In this document: positions 10,710 through 19,461 of the stretch, one piece after another
Position numbering within the stretch: the stretch's first letter is position 1
How the letters are laid out: every line of letters starts with the position of its first letter
DNA from: Chloroflexota bacterium
GTDB taxonomy: Bacteria > Chloroflexota > Anaerolineae > Aggregatilineales > Phototrophicaceae
Direction: 5' to 3'
DNA length: 64,000 nt
NCBI GenBank assembly: GCA_026707745.1
Contig: JAPOWG010000019.1
Span: 27,464-91,463, forward strand
Position numbers and translations under genes: made by a program
Notes under the pieces: generated by a model
What the model was told of the DNA's origin: nothing
Database searches by the model: none
Seen by the model: only the letters and a program-made list of their open reading frames with translations

Positions 10710-10734
10710 GTAGGGGCGACTCTGTGAGTCGCCC
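10710..10734. repeat. Single-hairpin copy of GTAGGGGCGAC palindrome family
   Basis: GTAGGGGCGACTCtgtGAGTCGCCC between the two permease genes. Confidence 0.85.
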
Positions 10735-10752
10735 ACCATCAGGACAAACGCT

Positions 10753-11634
10753 ATGACCGCTCAAACCAACTCTGTATCCTTGGCCGAGCCGCGCGGTTTC
10801 GTTTCCGGCACGTCCCTAGGCGACCGGCTGATCATCGCCCTGGCGATCATTTGCACCTTTATCGCATTTTCGCCCTTCGGCTACGCCGTTTTGACGTCCC
10901 TTAAATCGGAATGGAAAGACGGCTCCATCATCCCCTTTTTGCAATTCGAGCCGAATCTCTTGAACTGGCAGCAAGAGTTCGGATCGGGCGGCGCCGAGAC
11001 CGTCAAGGCATTGCGTAACAGCAGCCTGATCTCCCTGGGCGCGACAGCGGTGGCGACCACCCTCGGCACCCTGGCTGGTTACGGCCTGGCGCGCTTCAAG
11101 TACGGCATCGGCAACCGCAATCTGGTCTCCTGGTTTCTTTCGCAGCGTTTCCTGCCGCCTGTCGCGACCTTGATACCCTTCGTATTGATGTTCCGCGACT
11201 TGAAACTGCTTGATACCTTGCCGGGCATGGTCATCGTCAATGCCACATTTACCCTGCCTTTCGCGGTCTTGATCATGCGCGACTACTTCGCCGACCTGCC
11301 CTCCGAATTGCGCGAGGCGGCGCTGGTGGATGGCGCGAGCGAGTTCACGACCTTTTGGCGCATCGCCCTACCGCTGGCGCGGCCGGCCCTGGTGGCGTCG
11401 ACTTTGATCTGCTTCGCCTTTGCCTGGAACGAATTCCTCTTCGCCAGCGTGCTCGCCAACCGGAACTGGAAGCCCTATCCGATGCTGGTGGCCGGCTCGG
11501 ACACGGTGCGCGGCATTGACTTCGGCTTTGTGACGACGCGGATGCTGATCGCGGTCACGGTGCCTGTGATCTTGTCGCTGATGGTGCAGCGCTTCATCGT
11601 GCGCGGGCTGACATTTGGCGCTGTGAAGGGCTAG
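10753..11634 (+). CDS. carbohydrate ABC transporter permease
   Basis: ELREAALVDGASEFTTFWRIALPLARPAL EAA motif; multi-TM. Confidence 0.9.
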   Translation: MTAQTNSVSLAEPRGFVSGTSLGDRLIIALAIICTFIAFSPFGYAVLTSLKSEWKDGSIIPFLQFEPNLLNWQQEFGSGGAETVKALRNSSLISLGATAVATTLGTLAGYGLARFKYGIGNRNLVSWFLSQRFLPPVATLIPFVLMFRDLKLLDTLPGMVIVNATFTLPFAVLIMRDYFADLPSELREAALVDGASEFTTFWRIALPLARPALVASTLICFAFAWNEFLFASVLANRNWKPYPMLVAGSDTVRGIDFGFVTTRMLIAVTVPVILSLMVQRFIVRGLTFGAVKG

Positions 11635-11673
11635 AATTCTCCGCAGAGGCGCAGAGGCACAGAGACTTTTTGA

Positions 11674-11773
11674 GGGCGAGCCTAAGGCTCGCTCTTTTCG
11701 ATTGAACCACCGAGGTTGTTGAGAGCGCGCCTCGAGACGAGGTTTACGGGCGACCCGTCGGGTCGCCCCTACC
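11674..11773. repeat. Two adjacent palindromes of the GGGCGAC family; first resembles a rho-independent terminator
   Basis: GGGCGAGCCtaaGGCTCGCTCTTTT (from 11674) and GGGCGACCCgtcGGGTCGCCCCTAC (11748-11773). Confidence 0.75.
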
Positions 11774-11931
11774 CTCTACTCTTGCTATGGAGTTGTATAA
11801 TTTTGCTGGTCAAACTCCCATGTGGCTGCCTTAAAAAAGCTCTGTGATCTTCGTGTCTTGGTAGTGAAAACAGAAGCAGAGCGACCTGCTGGATCACCCC
11901 ATATCGCTTAAATTGCCGTTTGATGCGGCGT

Positions 11932-13188
11932 CTAAACCAGCGCGCCGGCGGCGAAGGCCAGGGATGCGGCTTGTTCGCTGACAGTGACGGTCTTGCGCCC
12001 GTTGAGCTCGGCGGCGATGTTGGCGCTGACCCAGAGATTTTCCAGCGCCAGCGTGTTCTTGATGCGCATGACGCGGGCGTCGCGGATCTGCGAGGGATCG
12101 CTGCGGAAGGCGTCAAAGAGCGCCGCTTTGATCGTCTCTTCGTCGCTTTCGAAGACAAGCGGCATGCGGCAGCGCAGCAGGAAACCGCTGGTGAACATAT
12201 TTTTGATGGTGACAGGAAAGTCGATTTTGTCAAAGAGCTTGCGCGACATGAAATCGGCCAGCCCATAGGTGGTGGCGTTGCCGTGGGATTCCGGCGTCAG
12301 GTCGAGGATGGCGATGCGCTTGATGCGCGGCGATTCGGGCTCGGGCTCGCCCTCGACCATCCAGCGGCCGATGATATTGGTATCCATGCCGGCGCCGCTG
12401 ATGTTCTTGCCCATCTCGTCGATGATGAGCACATCAATATCCTCCACTGGCAGGCTCGGCATCAACTCGCGCGAGCGCCGCAGCAGGCGCTGGTCGCCTT
12501 CTACGACTGTGTCAGCAGTGAAGCCTTCGAGCTGCGCGACCCTATGATACCCGTCCTCGACCACGCCGAAGCCGGCGACGAAGTTGCTATGGGCGATCAA
12601 GTGCTTGGCGACAATGGGCATGTAATCGCGCAAGCCTACCGTGCCCTGCTGATGAATGGTGCGGGCGCCGGTTTCCTTGCCCAGTCCGATAGCCAGCATT
12701 TTCAGTAAGCCGCTCTCGTGCGGACCGCGGAAATCGGTATGCACCTTGGTTCGGTTGGTGATGATTAGACCGTCGGCTTCTGCCGCATTCTTGTCCAGGA
12801 AAGCCGGCATGCCGACGCTTGTGATGCCCGTATTGACAACTTCCATCGTGGCGTGAATGGGGCAGCCCACGGTCGCTTCGTTGATGCCCAAGCCATCGAG
12901 CACTTCGATTTGTCCAGCCGGGGTGCCGCCGCCGTGGCTGCCCATCGCCGGCACGATGAAGGGTTGACCGCCCGAGTCTTTGACCAGCGCGACCAATTTG
13001 CGGGCGATGACGTCAATGCTGGCGATGCCGCGGCTGCCGAATCCGAGCGCGATGCGCTTGCCTCGGACCGCCTCGGCCAGCCCCAGCCGCCCCCATTCGG
13101 CGTCCAGCGTACAGTCGATATCCAGATGGTCGCCCTTGGGCAACTCTTGCTTGACGGGGTAGAGGGTCGGGATAGTCACGTTTTCCAT
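11932..13188 (-). CDS. LarA-like (nickel-pincer isomerase/DUF2088-type) protein
   Basis: IALGFGSRGIASIDVIARKLVALVKDSGGQPFIVPAMGSHGGGTPAGQIEVLDGLGI is typical of LarA-like proteins. Confidence 0.65.
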   Translation of the reverse strand: MENVTIPTLYPVKQELPKGDHLDIDCTLDAEWGRLGLAEAVRGKRIALGFGSRGIASIDVIARKLVALVKDSGGQPFIVPAMGSHGGGTPAGQIEVLDGLGINEATVGCPIHATMEVVNTGITSVGMPAFLDKNAAEADGLIITNRTKVHTDFRGPHESGLLKMLAIGLGKETGARTIHQQGTVGLRDYMPIVAKHLIAHSNFVAGFGVVEDGYHRVAQLEGFTADTVVEGDQRLLRRSRELMPSLPVEDIDVLIIDEMGKNISGAGMDTNIIGRWMVEGEPEPESPRIKRIAILDLTPESHGNATTYGLADFMSRKLFDKIDFPVTIKNMFTSGFLLRCRMPLVFESDEETIKAALFDAFRSDPSQIRDARVMRIKNTLALENLWVSANIAAELNGRKTVTVSEQAASLAFAAGALV

Positions 13189-13383
13189 TGTCTAGCTCAT
13201 TTCACTTGGATTGTCGTTCTTCCAGTATTGTAGCGATTTGGACGGTGTTAGGCAAAGGGCGGATGCTTTTGGGCGTGGCGCAAATTGAGGGCAGGTGCGC
13301 GAAGCGGTCATTGCACAGTTTTCTCACCACAGAGAACACAGAAGCAATTCCAAGAAAAAAATGCAACAAATTGCATGGTGAAT

Positions 13384-13475
13384 GTAGGGGCGAGCCTTGG
13401 CTCGCCCACCGCTTCGGCTAGGTTTTGCGGGCGACCCGGCGGGTCGCGTAGACACTGACCGTCGGTCGCCCCTAC
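13384..13475. repeat. Composite palindromic element bounded by GTAGGGGCGA...TCGCCCCTAC
   Basis: Contains hairpin GGGCGAGCCTTGGCTCGCCC, hairpin GCGACCCGGCGGGTCGC and the segment GTAGACACTGACCGTCGGTCG. Confidence 0.8.
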
Positions 13476-13564
13476 CGCCGACTATAATTTTGGAATTGCA
13501 TGACTTACTTGGTACTACTGAGGGCACAGAGGATTTTTTTGGAAAACTGCGCCGAACCTATATG

Positions 13565-14398
13565 TCACCCCGACGATACGAAGCCGCCCTCAACCGCCAC
13601 GGAAAAGCCAGATGCTTCGATGCGCTGGCGGGCAATTGCGATGTATTCCGGCGATATGTCGATCCCGATGAATTCCCGGCCCTGCAAGAGCGCCATTTTG
13701 CCGGTCGTCCCGGAACCGCACATGGGGTCAAGCACCAGATCGCCCGGGTCACTCCAGGAAAGTATATGATCAAGCGCCAGTTTTTCGGGGAAGACCGCCG
13801 GATGCTGGAAGGCGATCTTGTCATTGGTGGTACCGCCCAATCCGACGGCGTAGGACCAAATATTGGTACGGGTCTTTTCCTTCTTTAGCTCGCCGAGCTT
13901 TTTCTTGTTAATACCATCAGGCAACTTGTTATGCGTGAGCATCTCGTAGCCGTGGCGCTGGGTCGGCGCTTTGAGCGGATTGAAGGTGTCGGGCTTGCCC
14001 TTGGAAAGCACGAACATCATTTCGTAGGCGTTGGTATAGGCGTTGCTGCGCGTGAAGGGTGTGTTTTTCTTCTGATAGATCATGACATCGTGCGCGGAGA
14101 ATCCGATTTCCTGGAAATATATGGCTTGGCGAAATGATGTCAGGCTTCGCCCGCCGTTAATACGATCACCGACCACCCAAACGACCACGCCGCCTTTAGC
14201 CGTAACCCGATAAAGCTCTTGAGCAATTTCTTCAAAGGGGAATTCATATCCCTTATAGTCTCGAAGACTATCATAAGGAGGAGAGGTTACTGTAAGTTGG
14301 ATTGAATCACCCTTCCAGCTTCTCATCACGTCCACACAATTGCCGACGATGAGCCTGGTGGCACGGTCGCTTTGGGCTCCATTTTGTCTCATGTTCAT
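13565..14398 (-). CDS. site-specific DNA-methyltransferase (amino-methylating)
   Basis: TSPPYDSLRDYKGYEFP (SPPY motif) and DPMCGSGTTGKMALLQGREFIGIDISPEYIAIA (SAM-binding). Confidence 0.9.
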   Translation of the reverse strand: MNMRQNGAQSDRATRLIVGNCVDVMRSWKGDSIQLTVTSPPYDSLRDYKGYEFPFEEIAQELYRVTAKGGVVVWVVGDRINGGRSLTSFRQAIYFQEIGFSAHDVMIYQKKNTPFTRSNAYTNAYEMMFVLSKGKPDTFNPLKAPTQRHGYEMLTHNKLPDGINKKKLGELKKEKTRTNIWSYAVGLGGTTNDKIAFQHPAVFPEKLALDHILSWSDPGDLVLDPMCGSGTTGKMALLQGREFIGIDISPEYIAIARQRIEASGFSVAVEGGFVSSG

Positions 14399-14474
14399 GC
14401 TTCGCGTCGCTTTCCGCTATGTCCTGCATCATCGTTTATAGCAAATACTTCCGGCTCTGTCATGCGCGACACGC

Positions 14475-14753
14475 TTATATCGGGCGCCCCCGCTTTTTCT
14501 TGCGTCGTCGCAGAAATCTAAACAGCGCATAAATCACGATCAGATTAACCCCTTGCGCCAAAGTAATGCCGCCGATCAGCCCGTACAAACCGGACTGACA
14601 AGCTCTGTCTTCGGCGCAGGATTGACCCAAGGCTTGGGCGACGAGCAGCGCCAGCGCAACTCCCATCAAGATGCCACAAATGCTGAGAGCAAGTATAGCG
14701 ATGGTTCGAATCATGATCGCTCTCATTTCATGGCGAGTTTGTTTATCCATCAA
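14475..14753 (-). CDS. small two-TM membrane protein
   Basis: Two hydrophobic segments and basic tail RFLRRRKKKRGRPI. Confidence 0.5.
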   Translation of the reverse strand: MMDKQTRHEMRAIMIRTIAILALSICGILMGVALALLVAQALGQSCAEDRACQSGLYGLIGGITLAQGVNLIVIYALFRFLRRRKKKRGRPI

Positions 14754-14923
14754 GGTCTCCTGGCGCAGAATCGATTGTACTCGGGACGAACTCCGAGACG
14801 ATCAAGTATAGAACAAAAGTTCGCAAGTGTCAAGTGCCACCCCTTCGGGGGGAGGGAGCCTCGTTGTCCACAACATGTCGCCGTGCTACAATCCCGCCCA
14901 ATTGCCGATGGCTGGGAGGAACA

Positions 14924-15814
14924 ATGGTCAAGAAAGTGATTCTGCTTGACGGTGGCATGGGCCAAGAGATTGTCAATCGCGGCGGCAAAGGCGGATACGG
15001 CGAGTGGGCCGCCGCCGCGCTGCACGAAGATCCCGACTTAGTGCGCCAAATCCACGCCGACTATATTGGGGCCGGCGCTGATGTCATCACCACCAATACT
15101 TATGGCACGACGCGGGCGCGGCTGCGACATGTCGGAATCGAAGATCGGCTGCGTGAATTGGTGAGCGCCGCCGGTCAGTTGGCGTCCGAAGCGCGCGACC
15201 ATGCTGCCAGGCGCGATGTGCGCATCGCGACAAGTTTGCCGCCGCTGGAAGCGAGTTACGCCAGCGAATTCACACTCAGTTTCGCGCAGACCGCCGGGGA
15301 GTTCGCCGAACTCATGGACCTGCTCGATCCCTATGTCGACATCTTCCTGGGCGAGACTTTGTCCACGACCTTTGAAGCGAAGGCATTTCTGGGAGCGGCT
15401 GCTGGCCGCGGCAAGCCTGTCTGGCTCGGGCTGACCCTGCAGGATCACGGCTCGACCCATCTGCGAGGCGGCGCGCAACTGTCCGACGCGATCGCCAGCA
15501 TCAGCGAACAATCGCCCGACGCGCTGCTGATCAACTGCTGCACGCCGGACAGCATCACCAGCGCTTTGCCGGACCTGCGGGCCAGCGGCATGCCCTTCGG
15601 CGCTTACGCCAACGGCTTCGTGGAGATTCCAGAAAGTTGGGACGAAGCAGGCGGAGTCGCGCAGTTATCGACTCGCCGGGACTTAACGCCGGAGGTCTAT
15701 TCAGCGGATGTCGCGCGCTGGATCGGGGGCGGCGCGTCGATCGTCGGCGGCTGCTGCGAGGTGGGTCCGGCGCATATCGCGCGTTTGCGTCAGCTGATTG
15801 ATGAAATTAACTAG
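14924..15814 (+). CDS. homocysteine S-methyltransferase family protein
   Basis: MVKKVILLDGGMGQEIVNRGG; INCCTPDSI and IVGGCCEVGPAHI zinc-site motifs. Confidence 0.88.
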   Translation: MVKKVILLDGGMGQEIVNRGGKGGYGEWAAAALHEDPDLVRQIHADYIGAGADVITTNTYGTTRARLRHVGIEDRLRELVSAAGQLASEARDHAARRDVRIATSLPPLEASYASEFTLSFAQTAGEFAELMDLLDPYVDIFLGETLSTTFEAKAFLGAAAGRGKPVWLGLTLQDHGSTHLRGGAQLSDAIASISEQSPDALLINCCTPDSITSALPDLRASGMPFGAYANGFVEIPESWDEAGGVAQLSTRRDLTPEVYSADVARWIGGGASIVGGCCEVGPAHIARLRQLIDEIN

Positions 15815-15826
15815 GAGCGAGATGCC

Positions 15827-16528
15827 ATGACGCAAAAGACCGCCGTTATCACCGGGGCCGGGGGTGGCATGGGGCGGGCGATAGCGCTGAAATTCGCCCA
15901 AACCGGCATCCGTCCGATCCTTGTTGGCAGAACGGAAGCCAAGCTGCGCTCCGTCGCCGAAGACGTGGCGGCGCAGGGAATTACCGCCGGCGTTCATATC
16001 CTGGATGTCACCGACGACGAGGCCATAGCTGCTTTCGGCGCTGAACTAGCCGATGCCACAGTGGACGTGCTGGTCAACTGCGCCGGCGATTGGCTGATCG
16101 CATATCTGCAAGATACCAGCAATGAACAGCTCGACCAAATCTTGCGGACCAACTTGCGCGCGCCCTACATTCTGTCGCGCGTGCTCTTGTCCAATTTGCG
16201 GCGCAGCGACAATGCCAGCATCATCAATATCGGCTCGCTTGTGACGTCAATGTCGGTACCGACGGTGAGCGCCTACACCGCGGCCAAGGTCGGGCTGAAA
16301 GGCTTGACGGGTTCACTGGCTGCCGAGTTGCGGCCGGAGATGATCCGCGCCGTGATGATCTCGCCCGGACCGGCGGATACGCCCATGCGCGACGCCGCCT
16401 CGCCGGGCATCGACAAGTCGATGCTGGTCAGGACCGATACCATCGCCGAGATGGTTCACGCGGTGGTTTCATTGCCGCGGGGCATCACAACCAGTGACTT
16501 TGTCCTGTACTCGATGCTCTGGGAATAA
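15827..16528 (+). CDS. SDR family oxidoreductase
   Basis: AVITGAGGGMGRAIALKFAQ; VNCAGDW; YTAAKVGLKGLT. Confidence 0.9.
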   Translation: MTQKTAVITGAGGGMGRAIALKFAQTGIRPILVGRTEAKLRSVAEDVAAQGITAGVHILDVTDDEAIAAFGAELADATVDVLVNCAGDWLIAYLQDTSNEQLDQILRTNLRAPYILSRVLLSNLRRSDNASIINIGSLVTSMSVPTVSAYTAAKVGLKGLTGSLAAELRPEMIRAVMISPGPADTPMRDAASPGIDKSMLVRTDTIAEMVHAVVSLPRGITTSDFVLYSMLWE

Positions 16529-16531
16529 ACA

Positions 16532-17416
16532 TCAGAGCTTAAGCCGCGGGTCGAGGATGTCGCGCAAGCCATCGCCCAGCAGATTAATCGACAGCACCGT
16601 GATCATGATCGCCAGCCCGGGATAAGTGGTGACCCAAGCGGCCGCCCGAATATAGTCGCGGCCCTCATTGAGCATCAGACCCCATTCCGGATCGGGCGGT
16701 TGCTGCCCCAGGCCGAGGAAGCTCAAGGCGGCGCCGGAGATGATGGCGCCGGCCACGCCGTTGGTCGCCACGACGATGATCGGCGCAAGCACGTTAGGCA
16801 AGATATGCCGAGCCATGATACGCCCGGACGAAGCGCCCAGCGCCCCCGCCGCGATGATGAAATCGAATTGTTTGACCGACAGGGTGCTGCCGCGCACGAC
16901 GCGGGTATACACCGGAATCGACGACAAGCCGACCGCGATCATCACATTTTGCAGGTTGCGTCCCAGCACGGCGATGATGACCAGCGCCAGCAGGATGCCC
17001 GGGAAGGCCAACATCATATCGATGAAGCGCATAATCAGCACATCGGTCCAGCCGCCGATATAGCCGGCGATCAGTCCCAGCAGCGTGCCCAGGGTCGCCC
17101 CGATGGCGACCGAGACGATGCCCACTTGCAGCGAGACGCGCCCGCCATAGAGAATCCGCGTCAGGATGTCGCGGCCCAGGTTGTCGGTGCCGAGCAGGAA
17201 TTCGGCGTTGGGCGGTTGCAGGCGATGGCGGCGGAACTGCTGCGTAGGTTCATAGGGGCTGATCTGCGCTGCCAGCAGTACCAGCGTAATCACCGCGCCG
17301 AGTACGACGGCGCCCGCCATGACGTTGCGCGAGCGCAGAAAACGCTTGAGGAAACGCGACCAGCGGCGCGCCTCCCGGTAATCGAGGTTCGCGGGAGAAA
17401 CGCGCTCGTCAGACAT
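16532..17416 (-). CDS. dipeptide-type ABC transporter permease (DppC-like)
   Basis: YEPTQQFRRHRLQPPNAEFLLGTDNLGRDILTRILYGGRVSLQVG is typical of DppC/OppC; start trimmed to MSDERVS. Confidence 0.9.
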   Translation of the reverse strand: MSDERVSPANLDYREARRWSRFLKRFLRSRNVMAGAVVLGAVITLVLLAAQISPYEPTQQFRRHRLQPPNAEFLLGTDNLGRDILTRILYGGRVSLQVGIVSVAIGATLGTLLGLIAGYIGGWTDVLIMRFIDMMLAFPGILLALVIIAVLGRNLQNVMIAVGLSSIPVYTRVVRGSTLSVKQFDFIIAAGALGASSGRIMARHILPNVLAPIIVVATNGVAGAIISGAALSFLGLGQQPPDPEWGLMLNEGRDYIRAAAWVTTYPGLAIMITVLSINLLGDGLRDILDPRLKL

Positions 17417-18347
17417 AACGAATCCTGGGATCAATGAAGGCATAGACGATGTCGACCACGATGTTGACAAAGACGTACATCAAAGCGATGAAGAGCGTCG
17501 TTCCCTGGACCATGGTGAAGTCTTTCTGCAACACGGCTTCGACGTACTTCTGGCCGATGCCGAGCCGGGCGAAGATTGTCTCGGTGATGACTGCGCCGCT
17601 AAGCATGTTGCCTAACATCAAACCCAAGATGGTCACGACCGGGATTAGCGCATTCCGCAGAACGTGACGGATGACCACCAGGCGCTCGCTGATGCCCTTG
17701 GAGCGCGCCGTCAGCACGAAATCCTGATTGAGCACCTCCAACATGCTGGAGCGGACCATGCGCGCCAGAGAACCGGCCGAGACCAATGCCAGCGCCAAAG
17801 CCGGCAGAATCAGCCGTTCGATACCGCCCTGACCGATGGCGGGCAGGATGCGCAACTGTACGGCGAAGAGCAGGATCAGCAAGAGCGACGACCAGTAGAC
17901 CGGCATGGAGATGCCAACCAAGGCCAGAGCCATCGCCAGCGTATCAATGATGGTGTTGTGATAGAGGGCGGCGATGATACCAACGCTGATGCCGATGAAG
18001 GCTGCGATCATCAGGGCGGCGGCGGCCAACTCGATGGTCCAGGGCAGTCGGTTGAGGATCTGGTCCATGACCGGCACATTGGTCTGCAGGGAGCGTCCCA
18101 GATCGCCCCGCAAGGCATTGCCCATATAGCTCAGGTACTGGACGTGCAGCGGGCGGTTCAAGCCCATGTCTTCGCGCACTTTTTCCAGCAATTCCGGCGA
18201 GCTGCGTTTGTCGCCGAGAAAGACTTCGGCGGGGTCGCCGGGGGTCAAGTGCAGCATCAAAAACACGGCGACCGTGACCAGGAAGACGGTGGGTACGGTT
18301 TGCAAAAGTCGACCGGTGAGGTATTTGCTCATTGGACGGTCAGCCAA
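17409..18347 (-). CDS. dipeptide-type ABC transporter permease (DppB-like)
   Basis: YLTGRLLQTVPTVFLVTVAVFLMLHLTPGDPAEVFLG; VLNQDFVLTARSKGISERLVVIRHVLRNALIPVVT. Confidence 0.9.
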   Translation of the reverse strand: MADRPMSKYLTGRLLQTVPTVFLVTVAVFLMLHLTPGDPAEVFLGDKRSSPELLEKVREDMGLNRPLHVQYLSYMGNALRGDLGRSLQTNVPVMDQILNRLPWTIELAAAALMIAAFIGISVGIIAALYHNTIIDTLAMALALVGISMPVYWSSLLLILLFAVQLRILPAIGQGGIERLILPALALALVSAGSLARMVRSSMLEVLNQDFVLTARSKGISERLVVIRHVLRNALIPVVTILGLMLGNMLSGAVITETIFARLGIGQKYVEAVLQKDFTMVQGTTLFIALMYVFVNIVVDIVYAFIDPRIRYV

Positions 18348-18433
18348 AGGACGCTAGGTGATTCAAGTCGACTTACAAGGATACTGGCCGCGCATCCAGG
18401 CTTCATAGCGCTCAATGACACGGCGCTCCAGGT

Positions 18434-18784
18434 TCATTCGCAAAACACAGCGATCGTGGCCCGCCCTTCCGGGCTGAGACCGGCGATGGTCACATCGGCC
18501 TTGAGTTCAAAATGATCGCCCCATTCTTGCGCGCGCGGGTTGTAGAAACGGGTGAGGTCTCCGGTGAGTGGATCGAAGGAGGCGAAATCGGATCCTTTGT
18601 ATTGGTTGCAACTCCTGCACGCCGAACAGAGATTGTCGAGAGTGTCTTCGCCACCATGTTTTTTGGAAATGATGTGATCAACATGAAGTTGAATTGTTCG
18701 ATGGTCAGGGGCAACAAGACAGTATTCGCAACAGCCGCCGGAACGCTGCAGAATCTCGCGCTGTTGAGCTATAGTGATGGTCAC
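18434..18784 (-). CDS. HNH endonuclease
   Basis: CCEYCLVAPDHRTIQLHVDHIISKKHGGEDTLDNLCSACRSCNQYKG; GTG start overlapping the upstream stop (GTGA). Confidence 0.88.
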   Translation of the reverse strand: MTITIAQQREILQRSGGCCEYCLVAPDHRTIQLHVDHIISKKHGGEDTLDNLCSACRSCNQYKGSDFASFDPLTGDLTRFYNPRAQEWGDHFELKADVTIAGLSPEGRATIAVFCE

Positions 18785-19038
18785 AATGCGCTTAGCCGCT
18801 GACGCCGCTTGATCTTTGCCTTGAGCAGCGAGACAAAATCGTCCGCGCGAGCCAATTCGTCCAGCTCTTCCGCCTCTATTGCTGTAAGTTCATCTTCGCC
18901 GTTCAGATGCAATAGGAAGTGTACGCGATCCTGCAAGTTCAGCGGCATGAAGTAACTGAGAACTTCCTCATCCGACGGCTTGCAGGCCAAAAACTCTGCG
19001 ATAACATCACTTACAGCGCGTATCGGCGCGTCGATCAT
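18781..19038 (-). CDS. small acidic hypothetical protein (cassette member, paralog of next gene)
   Basis: DVIAEFLACKPSDEEVLSYFMPLNLQDRVHFLLHLNGEDELTAIEAEELDELARADDFVSLLKAKIKRR; ATGA overlap with upstream gene. Confidence 0.65.
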   Translation of the reverse strand: MIDAPIRAVSDVIAEFLACKPSDEEVLSYFMPLNLQDRVHFLLHLNGEDELTAIEAEELDELARADDFVSLLKAKIKRRQRLSAL

Positions 19039-19367
19039 GATCTGTTTTCTTCCTGCTTGTCGTCGTCAGCAATTGACGCTTCGCCTTCCGCGCTGGCTTC
19101 GCCGCAGTTGTCACTCTTCTCCTGCTCTAGTCGGAGATTGATTTTGGCTCTGAGGCGCGTCAACACGTCATCGACAAAACGGAAGTCGCCCAACTCTTCG
19201 CGCTGCGCGGCGGTCAATCGGCTCGTGGCGTCGATTTCGATCAAGCTGTCGAGGCGCGCTTGCAGGTCGGGCGGGAATATATAGGCGAGCGTTTCTTCGT
19301 CCGTAGGGCGGGAAGCGAGGAAGTCTGTGACGACATCAAAAACAGTGCCTGACGCTGCCTTGGTCAT
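19035..19367 (-). CDS. small acidic hypothetical protein (cassette member)
   Basis: DVVTDFLASRPTDEETLAYIFPPDLQARLDSLIEIDATSRLTAAQREELGDFRFVDDVLTRLRAKINLR; start set at MTKAASG. Confidence 0.65.
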   Translation of the reverse strand: MTKAASGTVFDVVTDFLASRPTDEETLAYIFPPDLQARLDSLIEIDATSRLTAAQREELGDFRFVDDVLTRLRAKINLRLEQEKSDNCGEASAEGEASIADDDKQEENRS

Positions 19368-19461
19368 GCTAACGTTCTCCAACTCAGCCGCACTCAAAGT
19401 ATAACCGATAGCGGGGAGGCTTGGCAGGTACTCCCCGCTATCTTCGCTATCGCCAGCGCAA

